Positions 1-9,370 of a stretch of 64,000 nt of DNA are shown piece by piece. Every line of letters begins with the position of its first letter. Positions within the stretch are counted from its first letter, which is position 1. The translations under genes and the position numbers were made by a program. The notes beneath the pieces were generated by a model. It was not told where the DNA came from. It saw only the letters and a program-made list of their open reading frames with translations, and did no database searches. Source of the stretch: Amphiprion ocellaris (taxonomy: Eukaryota; Chordata; Actinopteri; Pomacentridae); contig NC_072772.1 of assembly GCF_022539595.1 (NCBI RefSeq), positions 26,891,648 through 26,955,647 of the forward strand, given 5' to 3'.

Positions 1-469
1 AACAACACAGAGCAGCAGCACTCGGTATTTACAACCTGCTAACTAACTTTGGACTCCTACAGGACTGATAAAGAGTAAATCTTTATAAATTACATCTGTT
101 GTCTATGGGTTAAACGAGTAGTAAAGCTACGGCTTTGCTATGTAAGTTAGTTTTTACCCAGTCGACTTTAGCCAGCTTTTCAAATGCATGGGTTTATTAT
201 TCTTTGTTTTGCCTGGCAAAACAATCTCAGATTTGAAGGCCTAAACATATTCAAAAATGTGTGAAAGATTGCACATCAGGCCCAGCGAAAAATTTTATAT
301 TTTATGGAAATTGCATAGGTGTGAGCCAAAATGGCTCCATAGCGGCACCTGGATTTCAAACATTTACTACATCCAGTACATGTCACCTAGAGTTATGAAA
401 TTTGATACACATATGTAACTCATCAAGATGTACAAAAATGTAGTTGACAACCATAACCAAAACCCAACA
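1..469. other. No gene recognised (repeat-like flank)
   Basis: No coding pattern is visible. The end of this stretch shares wording with the tandem repeat that follows, such as tracts ending in cattttgaatta, so it may be diverged sequence of the same repeat family. Nothing else can be supported. Confidence 0.4.
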
Positions 470-1555
470 GCAAGTCAGCCATTTTGAATTACGTGTCATA
501 TTTCGGATGATTTTGGACCAATTTTTGCACATTTTCAAAAGCTATGAACTCAAACAGGGTAACTGAGCTGAAATTTGGCCAGGATATACACCAGGCATGG
601 GTGGTCAAAAAAAGTCTGATCGCGTGGAAATGGCGGCCCCCAGAATTTTGACGTTTCACCATGAAACAAGAAATGCTGTGTAAGTGCCCTGTACATGCTC
701 CAATCTGAGTCAGACTTTACATGTGTGATCAGTCCGGCCCTGATGACATCCATAGACCAGTATACAGTCACAGTGAAAGCTCCACCTGGTGGATGAACAG
801 GAAGTTCTCTACAACTAGCCTGTACATGCTCCAATCTGCCTGAAATTTTACATGTGTGATCAGAGTCTGGACCTGATCATACCTAAGGCACAACAGGAAA
901 TAAGCCATTTTGAATTATCAATGTCAACGTTTGGACGATTTTTTTCCATTTTTTTGTACTTTTTCAAAAGCTGTAAATTCAAAGATGGTAACCCTGACAG
1001 AGCTCAAATTTGGCAAGGATGTACACCAGCCATGCGTTAAATGAAAAAGTTTAAAAAGTTAAAAGTTATCAAAATGCTCCACAAAAGTCTGAGGGTGTGG
1101 AAATGGCAACCCCCAGAGTTTCGACAATTTGTCATGAAACAGGAAATGCTCTTTAATTAACCTGTACATGCTCTAATCTGCCTCAGACTTTACATGTGTG
1201 ATCAGACTCCAGCCCTCATAAAATCCATATGCTGATATACAGCAACAATCATAGCGCCAGCTAGTGGATGGACAGGAAGTGATGTATAACTAGCCTGTAC
1301 ATGCTCCAATCTACCTCAAACTTTACATGCGTGATCAGAGTCCGGCCCTGATGAATTCCATAGACCAATGTACAGTCCCAGTGATAGCACCACCTGGTGA
1401 ATAAACAGGACGTGCTGCACATCTAGCCTGTATATGCTCCAATTTGCCTGAAGCTTTACAAATGTGATCAGAGTCCAGCCCTCATCACATCCATAGGCTG
1501 AAACACACACTAAGTCGCAGTGTCACCTGGTGGACGTGCTTGGATGTGCTGACCA
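470..1555. repeat. Higher-order tandem repeat of unknown family
   Basis: A subunit of roughly 120-140 bp begins with cctgtacatgctccaatct and recurs at about 688, 819, 1161, 1294 and 1427. Each copy then carries a form of tttacatgtgtgatcag, and most reach a cacctggtgga tract. Around these sits a larger period: the block at about 485-690 (gaatta, then tttcaaaagct, then gtggaaatggc) recurs at about 913-1160. The larger unit is therefore near 430-470 bp and holds a variable number of short subunits. Copies differ by substitutions and small indels, so the array is old. Short open frames on both strands follow the repeat and are not genes. The family was not recognised. Confidence 0.7.
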
Positions 1556-2510
1556 GCAAGGATGCGAGAACTCATTCAACACTGCTTGCAGCTTTAATTT
1601 TTCTTTTTTTAATTATTTAAAAAAAAAAAATTTGCAGTCTCTCAAGCGCAAAGATGTTCAGCGAAGAACTGGGTTTTTAGTATTTTCTTAAAGACTGACA
1701 GAGACTCTGTAGATCGAATAGAGTTTGGCAACTCATTCCACCATCGAGGAACCACACACTGAAAAAAATAGCTAATAACATTTAATTAGAAAAATCCTCG
1801 TAAGTTTTTGCACGAACAGATTCTTATTAAATTTTACTACTCTAAATCAAGGAAAACTCTCTTGCCTTTATCAAGTAAAATCTAAAAGCGATTTGTAAGT
1901 AAATCTTACTCAACATAATGGATTTTTATATATTTGGTTATATGAAATGATGAAGTAAGGTTTATGTGATTTTTTTTAGTATTTCTATGTCATTTCTATG
2001 TTTCTATGTCATAGAAATACTGAGTAAATTTTATGTGTGCTGATCACTTACAATAATGAATTAATTTAATAAATGTTATTTATATTTTATTCATTGTATC
2101 ACTGTATTCATTCTTATTACAAAATAATTTTTAAGCACTACATTTGAGTAATAACTACTAGTTTTGTTAAAGTGTATACAGAAAATATGAAAAATCAATA
2201 ATATAAAAATGACAATTTTTAACAACTTTGTTTTATTGACAGCCTTTTTTGTCCAAGTTTTACACTTGGGAAAAAAACCCAACAAATCAGCAGTTCTTGT
2301 TGTCATACTATTATAAACTTAAAGTCCTTTCTGAAGGCACAGCTATGAGAAATGGCTGCATAGGTTTTGCAACTGTATTAACATTCATGAACAATTAACG
2401 ACTTTGAAGCATGTGCAAGTGTTACACAATAACAATACAACTTTATAGCATAAACTGCTATAATGGCAATGGCATACCAAGCTGAACAAAGCTGAATCAA
2501 ATGTCATCTT
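1556..2510. other. AT-rich non-coding stretch
   Basis: The left edge carries ctgcttgcagctttaattt, followed by a block ending in cattccaccatcgaggaac. Both look like termini of dispersed fish repeats, but I cannot name the family. The rest is AT-rich with a short local repeat (tttctatgtcat at about 1980-2015). No coding sequence is supported. Confidence 0.4.
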
Positions 2511-3825
2511 TTAAGTTTTGGACAGCAACTTCATTTTCAAAGTTTGTACTTTGGGGGATAGCTTTATTGCATCTAAATCTAAGAAAAGCTTCTGGAACAC
2601 TTCAAAAGTGTAACGCAGTATTGGAGGATAAGCAAGATTGAGGGACTATATCAGACCCATTAGCAGTGTACATGCCTTTGCAGTATTTCCACATCCAGTC
2701 ACAACCTCCTTGCCGTCAAGAATAAGAGAGACATCTACAGGATCTTCAGCGTAGGAAGCACCAACAACAGCAATCTTCATATTGTGCTGCCAAACGTCCT
2801 CAAAGTTGTCCACCTAGAAAAAAACAATAGAGAGGAAGAATTACTTTCACACATACCAATAAAATTAGACTATCATGAAAAAGTGCATATTCTGTAAAAA
2901 TTTTGAATTCCAAAACTGAATTTGTCATAATGACAACAATAGTTTAGGTACAAGATAAGGTCCATTTTGAGCATTTTTCCAATGATAAGGAAAAAAGTAA
3001 TTATTGAGAGCTGTTTGTGTCCAAGGCACCTCTAAATAAAGAAAACATTTGATTTCTCCAATGTTTGTTGTTTCTTTGTGGTTAGGACAAGGTAATTCAG
3101 TTTGAACAGTTGAAAGTGCTCAAATGGAAACAATATCCTACCTTTCGGAGTTTCTCCTGTATTTATGTTTCTGCCCTGTGGTGGTGCTGTAGAGCTGAAA
3201 CTCAGAAGAGGAGAAATTGTGTAAAAATCCATTTGAGCACTTTCATTTGTTCAAACGGAATGACTTTTTCCAAACCACAAAGGAACGACAAACACCGGAG
3301 AAATCAAATGTTTTCTTCATTTAGAGTTGGGCTGAGCACATACAGCTCACAATATTCACTTTTCCCTCATTATTGAAAAAGTACTCAAAATATACCTAGG
3401 CTTGTACCTAAACTATTATCTATTATTGTGACCAAAACATGTTTAATGTTTTATGACCAAAACATTGCTTGGGATGTTTTACTACTGTGTGTCTTTTTTA
3501 CATTTACTATTGTTTCAAGTTTGGAATTCACATTTTGAGAGAAAATGCACTTTTTCCACAAATGTTTTATGACCAGCACCTCTACTCATCGGTTTACAAG
3601 CTCAAAGTAAGACATTATATGCTCTCCCTATAATACAATAAATTAAAAATAACAAACGTAAGTAAATTTGTCTGTGATACAATGTCTTTTTAATAACCAT
3701 AAAGACAGTCGTAGAAAGTTCAAGTATTTTACCTGGCAATCTAGAAAGAGTTCTTCCTCTGTTTCACCAAGGTAGAGCATTAATCCACGAATCACTTCTC
3801 CACGTTTCATCTCAAATGTTTGGTC
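2511..3825 (-). pseudogene. SAMD3-like multicopy fish gene, last two exons with an internal stop
   Basis: Two exons can be read on the minus strand. Exon A is 3825-3733 (31 codons), preceded by ACAG and followed by GTAAAA; it reads through GEVIRGLMLYLGETEEELF. Exon B starts at 2813 after a CTAG acceptor and joins in phase 0; it reads through VDNFEDVWQHNMKIAVVGA and KACTLLMGLI. The pattern matches the C-terminal part of the many SAMD3-like or uncharacterised teleost proteins that end in a GLIYALNLSYP-type segment. Here a TAG at 2648-2646 falls exactly at that tyrosine. The homologous frame continues beyond it (SLNLAYPPILRYTFEVFQK) to a natural TAA at 2513-2511. Upstream exons were not found between 3.8 and 6.2 kb. 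It is probably a pseudogene, although one base change or error could explain the stop. The family name is from memory of similar proteins. Confidence 0.6.
2853..3590. mobile_element. Long hairpin MITE, Tc1/mariner-like ends
   Basis: The arms are inverted copies. The left arm has tttaggtacaag near 2943 and the right arm has cttgtacctaaa near 3400. gaaaacatttgatttctcc (about 3042) mirrors the stretch at about 3298-3316, and tcaaatgga (about 3119) mirrors tccatttga (about 3229). The outermost parts, ataaaattagactatcatg at 2860 and its rougher counterpart near 3580, resemble the common fish Tc1-type MITE ends. It lies in the intron between the two SAMD3-like exons. It encodes nothing. Confidence 0.65.
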
Positions 3826-4516
3826 CTGTAAATAGACAGGGATTATTAAATAGTGAAGAAAAAATACTTAATGTAAATTTAAAACATGTTCAGTTGTGAC
3901 CAAGTAAACACACCTGTCTCTGCTTGTCCAAAATAGGTACAAGCCTTAGACAATTTCAAAATAACTAATGACAGTATCTTTGTTGTGACTGTGTGACCAA
4001 ACTGTTCAAACAGTATAGGTACCAGGTGTGTATATAAAAATAAAGTCCACGCTGACGACAGCAAGGTCTACGTATATGGGCAAAACGTCCCCTACGCAAG
4101 CCTCAAATGCTATGATACCAATGATCACCGTAACCTATGCAGTTAATTATTCAAATATTATTGTTAATCTTGCTTACCCTCCCTAACCTAATTTGACATC
4201 ATAGTATGTGAAATTAGGTTAGGTACTCTGGAGGTTTTTATTTCTTGTTAGCATGCCATGATAGCTCTTATTAAAACACAGACTAATTACCTATTGGAAC
4301 CAGTGGAAGCTGATGGAGCTGCAGTGTTTTATTTTATGTCAAAATGCACATGCTGCATCATACATATGTGCAAATATCCCATTTGTTAGAGATATATGAT
4401 TCCTCTAGATGATACATACAAGGGTCTTGCAGAACAGTGTAATATTGTAGGACCTGAGAAGCTGTATCCAAACAGACCAAACCTACTGTAGTGGCTATTC
4501 CTACACCTATATAGCC
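3826..4516. other. Intergenic, nothing recognised
   Basis: No exon of the neighbouring SAMD3-like gene and no transposon end could be identified. Short open frames here have no recognisable content. Confidence 0.4.
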
Positions 4517-4519
4517 ACT

Positions 4520-5211
4520 GGCCACGTTTACATTAAGTTTTTTAATTTGGAATTATTAATTCGGAATTAACTCATTCGGAATTAAAGTTTTGTGCTTCGC
4601 GTTTACATGGAAATATTAATTCCGAATTAAGGTTTACATGGACCACATGATTATTCCCCTGCCTTAATTCGGCCTTAACGCTTGGACGTTGGAAAGGATT
4701 CTGATTGGACAGGGAGTGGACGTGACGTATCCCTGTTTACCGGAAGAAAACAAACTCCATTTGCCGCGGCATTTCTTTTCCCCAAAAACATGGAAGAACA
4801 ACTAATAAGCACGTTTTTCGCTTTGCTTTTTATTGTCATTTTGAAACAGCAACTCGACAATGGCGTACTACTTCTGTTGCGTCACTTGAGAGGGAGAAGA
4901 GAGATAGAATACCGGAGAAGGGAGGAAGAAGACCAAGCTGTGTACGTCGCTACGTCGTCACTGCGTGAGGAGCCAAGCATGCACAGAATGACCGGAATTA
5001 ACTAAAGCGGAATTAACTGTATACATGAATAGAACATACACAGGAATTAGTTTATTCGGAATTAACATCGGAATAAACCAGGTAGTTTATTCAGAATTAA
5101 GTTTATTCAGAATTAACTTTTTAATTTGGAATTAAGTGTTTACAAGGAGAAAGCAGAATTAAATTTAATTCCGAATTAAAGGGGAATTAAAGGTCTCATG
5201 TAAACGTGACC
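4520..5211. mobile_element. PIF/Harbinger-type MITE with ACT target duplication
   Basis: The ends are inverted repeats: ggccacgtttacat on the left and atgtaaacgtgacc on the right. Both sides are flanked by ACT (4517-4519 and 5212-5214), a 3-bp duplication as expected for PIF/Harbinger. Subterminal regions are filled with repeated ggaattaa or ttaattcc words in both orientations. The middle (about 4682-5005, +) keeps a 107-residue open frame with an acidic/arginine-rich stretch (RGRREIEYRRREEEDQ). This could be a relic of a transposase N terminus, but that is a guess from composition only. Confidence 0.65.
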
Positions 5212-5214
5212 ACT

Positions 5215-5760
5215 GTGGTGGCTGTACCTAGGTGTCTCAACTGACACCCATCCAAAAGAAAATAAAATCCACAGAAAAAATGGTTTAAAAATAAAGCACT
5301 ATTTATTGTAACAAAAACTTCTTTGAAATTTAGAAACAAAAATGGCATAGGATGCTGTAGATAAACTAAGGGTGAACTTTGCTGCAGGCCTTGGATGGGT
5401 GGCGTGGTCAAAAGACTGTCTCTCCTTGGTAGCCACACCTTCCTGGAAGCCTCCATGGCTTTTATTCCCATCTTGCAGTCACTAGATTGGGATAATTCAA
5501 GGAAAACAGAAATTAATGAAAGAAAAACAATTATCCTGGATCCTACACATCTGGCCCCTAAATGTTTTAGTCTTAGCATTAATATTTACAAACGTTTGTA
5601 TTAAAGGAGCCGATATCTACCATTGTTAAACAAAAACAAAAGTAACTTTTCCTCTAGAAGCAGACAGAGCTTTGTAATTGGACGCTCTAAAATGCCAGTT
5701 TTTGTTTTGAATTTAACTGACCTGACCAGTCCTTTAGAATCAGGCCTTGTCTCCAGGATT
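5215..5760. other. No gene recognised
   Basis: Open frames on both strands around 5200-5600 have no recognisable domain and no convincing splice sites. I see no repeat termini here. Confidence 0.35.
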
Positions 5761-5762
5761 CT

Positions 5763-6215
5763 TCCTATTCAATTCAATTCAATTTTATTTATATAGCGCC
5801 AATTACAGGCAAATTGTCTCGAGACGCTTTACAGAACCCATATGCCTGACCACCAGAGCAAGCCAAAAGGTGACAGTGGCAAGGAAAACACCCTTTTAAC
5901 AGGGAAAAACACCTCGAGCAGATCCCGGCTCTAATGTGGGGGGACCCATCTGCCTGCTGGCCGGGCGGGTTGAGAAGGACAGAAGAGGTAGAGAGGTAGA
6001 GGTAGAGGGATAGAGATAGAGATGTAGAGATGTAGAGGTAGAGGGTTACAGTTGGTGGGAGAACAACCACACATCTGAAGCATCCAGCTCTGGGACCAGG
6101 GACACTCAGAGAAAGGACACAGGGAGAAACAGAGTTAGTGTAATGCAAAAATGGTATATATAGTAAATACAAAGGTAGTTAGAGAAGGGCTCAGTGCATC
6201 AAGAGAGGTCCCCCA
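5763..6215 (-). mobile_element. L2-type LINE, 3' tail only
   Basis: Read on the minus strand this is the 3' end of the same L2 family whose coding part lies at 34.4-36.2 kb. It runs from gggggacctctcttgatgca through ccatatgggttctgtaaagc to the terminal ttcaattgaatt-like repeats. It is truncated at its 5' end, where it abuts the BEL/Pao integrase frame and replaces the end of that frame. Confidence 0.85.
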
Positions 6216-6216
6216 A

Positions 6217-9130
6217 AGCTTTTCTTAGTTCTTTTTCTGCACTGACAAGATTGGTGCCATTGTCTGACCAGATGTGTTTTACCTGACCTCGTCGACAGAT
6301 AAACCTCCTTATAGCATGGATACAGGAGTCTGTGTTGAGGGAGCAGACCATCTCCAGATGCACAGCTCTGGAAGATATACAGGTAAAAAGCACACCGTAT
6401 CTTTTCACTAGACCTCTTCCTCGTTTGGTTTCTGTTGGCCTGAAGTAGTCCATACCAACATGTTTAAAAGGTAGGACATCTGGTAGGGTTCTCTCTAGAG
6501 GCAAGTCAGCCATCTTCTGTTCTCCTGTTTTGCCTTTAAGCCTTCTGCAGTAAATACACTTTGAAATGAATCATCTTGCTGCACTGTTTCCGTTAATTAT
6601 CCAATATTTCTTTCGCAGCTGACAAAGAATATAATTTCTTCCACCGTGACCATACCTTTCATGAGTGTGGCAGAGCAACAAATCAGAGATGTGACACCGT
6701 TTGGGAGGAATGATGGGGTGATTGATGGTTTCAGACAGGGCTGCCTTTGTCAATCTTCCTCCTACTCTCAGCAGCCCATCTTTCAAGACTGGGTCCAGCC
6801 TGAAAATGGAGCTTGTTTTTTCGACACTAGATGGTCTTGTTGCTAGTTTCTCATACTCATATTGGAATGCTTGCTTCTGAGTGTATGATATGTCTTTCTC
6901 TGCATTGCCAAGATCTTTAAGGGTTATACACTGAATGCTGAGTGTAGATTTGAAGGCTTGGAGTTGTTTCATCAACTTCTGATGTTGAGAACGAGTGTTG
7001 ACCATAGAAGCCAGCTCTTTTCTTTTAGCAGCCAGGGCTAGCAGGATCTTTCCAAGCCTTTGATACCAAGCAACTGCTCTTAGTAATCTGGTCCAATCTG
7101 AGAAGAAGTGTAGAAGCTTATGAGTTGGACTTGAAACCTCTTGCACTGAGACATTACACACAACTGTGCAACCTTCGACCACTGGGTCATCTTGTGTTAG
7201 AGACTCATGGCTCTTAGTTTCTGCTGGCCATGTGTGCTGGGGCTCCCACAGGAATTCTGGGCCATGAATCCAACATCTGTTTTCCATGAATTTCCCTACG
7301 CTCAGTCCCCTGGATGCTTCGTCTGTTGGGTTGTGCTTGCTGTTGATGAATCTCCACTGCTGAACATCAGTATCTCTCTTATAACAGAGACCCTGTTAGC
7401 CACAAATGTGTGATATCTTGCACTCTAATTGGCTATGTTTTTTAACACTGCTTGGCTATCAGTCCAGAACAGGGAACTTTCTAAGGGGAGCTGCAGCTCT
7501 TTTTTAAGCATTTTATCTAGTCGAACAGACAGTACTGCAGCAGTAAGCTCAAGCCTGGGTATGGTCATTTGCTTTAAAGGCGCTACTCTTGCATTCCCTA
7601 CCATGAAGGAGACGTATATCTCATCTCTATCACTGGTCATCCTAAGGTAACTTACTGCTCCATATCCAGCCTCACTGGCATCAGCGAAATGGTGCAGTTG
7701 AAAGGACTGTGGCTTTCCAAACTCACTGGGTCTAATGCATCGTCTCACATTGAAGTCTGTTAGTTTGGGAAGATCCTGGATCCAACTGATCGATTGTTTT
7801 GACTGGATTGCAGGTCTTGGCTCATCCCATCCATAGCTCTGTTTACAGAGCTGCTGTAAGAGCTGTTTAGCTGGAAGAGTGAGGGGTGCTAGGATGCCTA
7901 GTGAGTCAAACACAGAACTTATCATTGACAACAGTCCTCTCCTTGTGTGTGGCTTTTCAGGATTTGTAACACCAAACCTGAAGGTGTCATCCTCCATACT
8001 CCACTGCAGTCCAAGGGCACAGTCAACTGGTAGCTGCTCCTTATCAAGATCCAGACATCTGATGTCTTTCCCTCTCTCCTCCTCTTTTATGGTCAACAGT
8101 ACAGATCTGCTGTTGCTTACCCACTTGGTGAGGTGGAAACCTCCTTTGCTGCACAATTCAACAAGGCCTGATGTCAGCTGCACTGCTTCCTGAACTGTAG
8201 GCACAGATGTGAGACAGTCATCCACATAGAAGTTTTTCATTATGGTGTCTATTACCTGCCGTCCATAGTGGGGATTGTCTTCAGCTGTTCTTCGCAGGGC
8301 AAAACTAGCACAGCTAGGAGATGAAACAGCTCCAAATATGTGCACCAGCATGCAATGATCTACTGGGTCCTGCTCAATGTCCCCCTCTGGCCACCACAAG
8401 AAGCGCAGGAAGTCTATGTCTGGCTTAGAGACCCTGACTTGGTGAAACATAAACTTTACATCTGCTGTAAGTGCAACAGGCTCCAGTCTAAATCTGAGTA
8501 GGACACCAATTAATGAGTTGGTTAAATCAGGACCTTGAAGAAGTTCAGAATTGAGTGACCTACCCTGATATGAAGCACCACAGTCAAACACCACCCTTAG
8601 GGTTTTCTTCTTGGGATGGTAGACTCCATGATGTGGGATATACCAGGTTCTACCATCAGCTTCATTCAATTCAGCCTGTGGGACAATCTCAGCATATCCA
8701 TTAGCTATAACATTATTAAGACAGGCTGTGTATTCTTTATGGAATGATTCATTTTTCTTAAATTTTCTTTGTAGGCTCAGGAGACATTGCATGATGATGT
8801 GGCGATTGTTTGGCATTAGAACACCTTCCTTCCTGAAGGGCAAGTTAAGAACATAGTGTCCATCTAGCAGTGAGACTGAATCATTTGCAATTTGGAGGAA
8901 TTTTTTATCCTCGTGACAATTCATGCTTTTCCTCCGATGCCATCTCACTAAAGTTGTGATTGTACTGACTTATCACCAGTTTTTCCAAATTTGCAACAGA
9001 TATTCTATTTACGGTTGGAACATGAGAACAGTCACTGCATCCACTGAGTTCACCACCTTTTAAAGGTCCATTAATTATCCAGCCCACCTGGGTCTTCACA
9101 GCATATGGTCCATTACCTTGCAGTCATATG
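6217..9130 (-). pseudogene. BEL/Pao retrotransposon pol, broken
   Basis: Reading right to left, a short frame at 9099-8905 carries GWIINGPL, a BEL hallmark just before RT. RT and RNase H follow at 8948-7425 with YIPHHGVYHP, VVFDCG, the catalytic NFYVDDCL (YxDD type), FADASEAGYG and TDSQAV. The frame at 7287-6571 has the H-H-C-C integrase zinc-binding region (HTHERYGHGGRN). The frame at 6513-6199 has the integrase core (GMDYF, WSDNGTN). Lesions are a frameshift near 8930, a TAG at 7425-7427 with further frame loss near 7340, and a TGA at 6571-6573 between two segments in the same frame. Integrase is cut off by the L2 tail at 6216. No gag or LTRs were found; the right side stops near the LINE at 9.23 kb. 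It is inactive. Confidence 0.88.
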
Positions 9131-9231
9131 TGGGCCAGCATTTTGGTTCATTAGAACAAATTATGATCCAGCTAACCGTGTCACTAACAATATAAGTTTA
9201 CATCTGTGACCCTTTTTTTTTTTTTTTTTTT

Positions 9232-9243
9232 CAAGATGGCGCC
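9232..9243 (+). promoter_or_regulatory. YY1-like site at the LINE 5' end
   Basis: CAAGATGGCGCC contains the AAGATGGC core of YY1 sites. Human L1 carries a YY1 site at the same place, immediately inside its 5' end, where it positions transcription start. The position here is seen; the function in this element is inferred. Confidence 0.5.
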
Positions 9244-9370
9244 GTGCCAGCGGCAGCTAGTTACAGCAGCTCCGGTTAACTTTAGGTCTGTTTAGTTATT
9301 TTTGTAGTTTTCTTCTCTTTTTAAGTTTTTCTTTTCAGCAAGTAGGGTGACGCTTTTGTACGGGACAGAC

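Noticed and set aside
470..1555. Regularly spaced repeats, considered as a CRISPR-like array
   Set aside because: Units are long and diverged, with no short constant repeat and unique spacers, and the surroundings are vertebrate.
2091..2306. 71-residue minus-strand frame in AT-rich DNA
   Set aside because: Low-complexity composition, no domain and no splice context.
5196..5579. 127-residue minus-strand frame, considered as an upstream exon of the SAMD3-like gene
   Set aside because: No sequence resemblance to that family and no clear splice sites.
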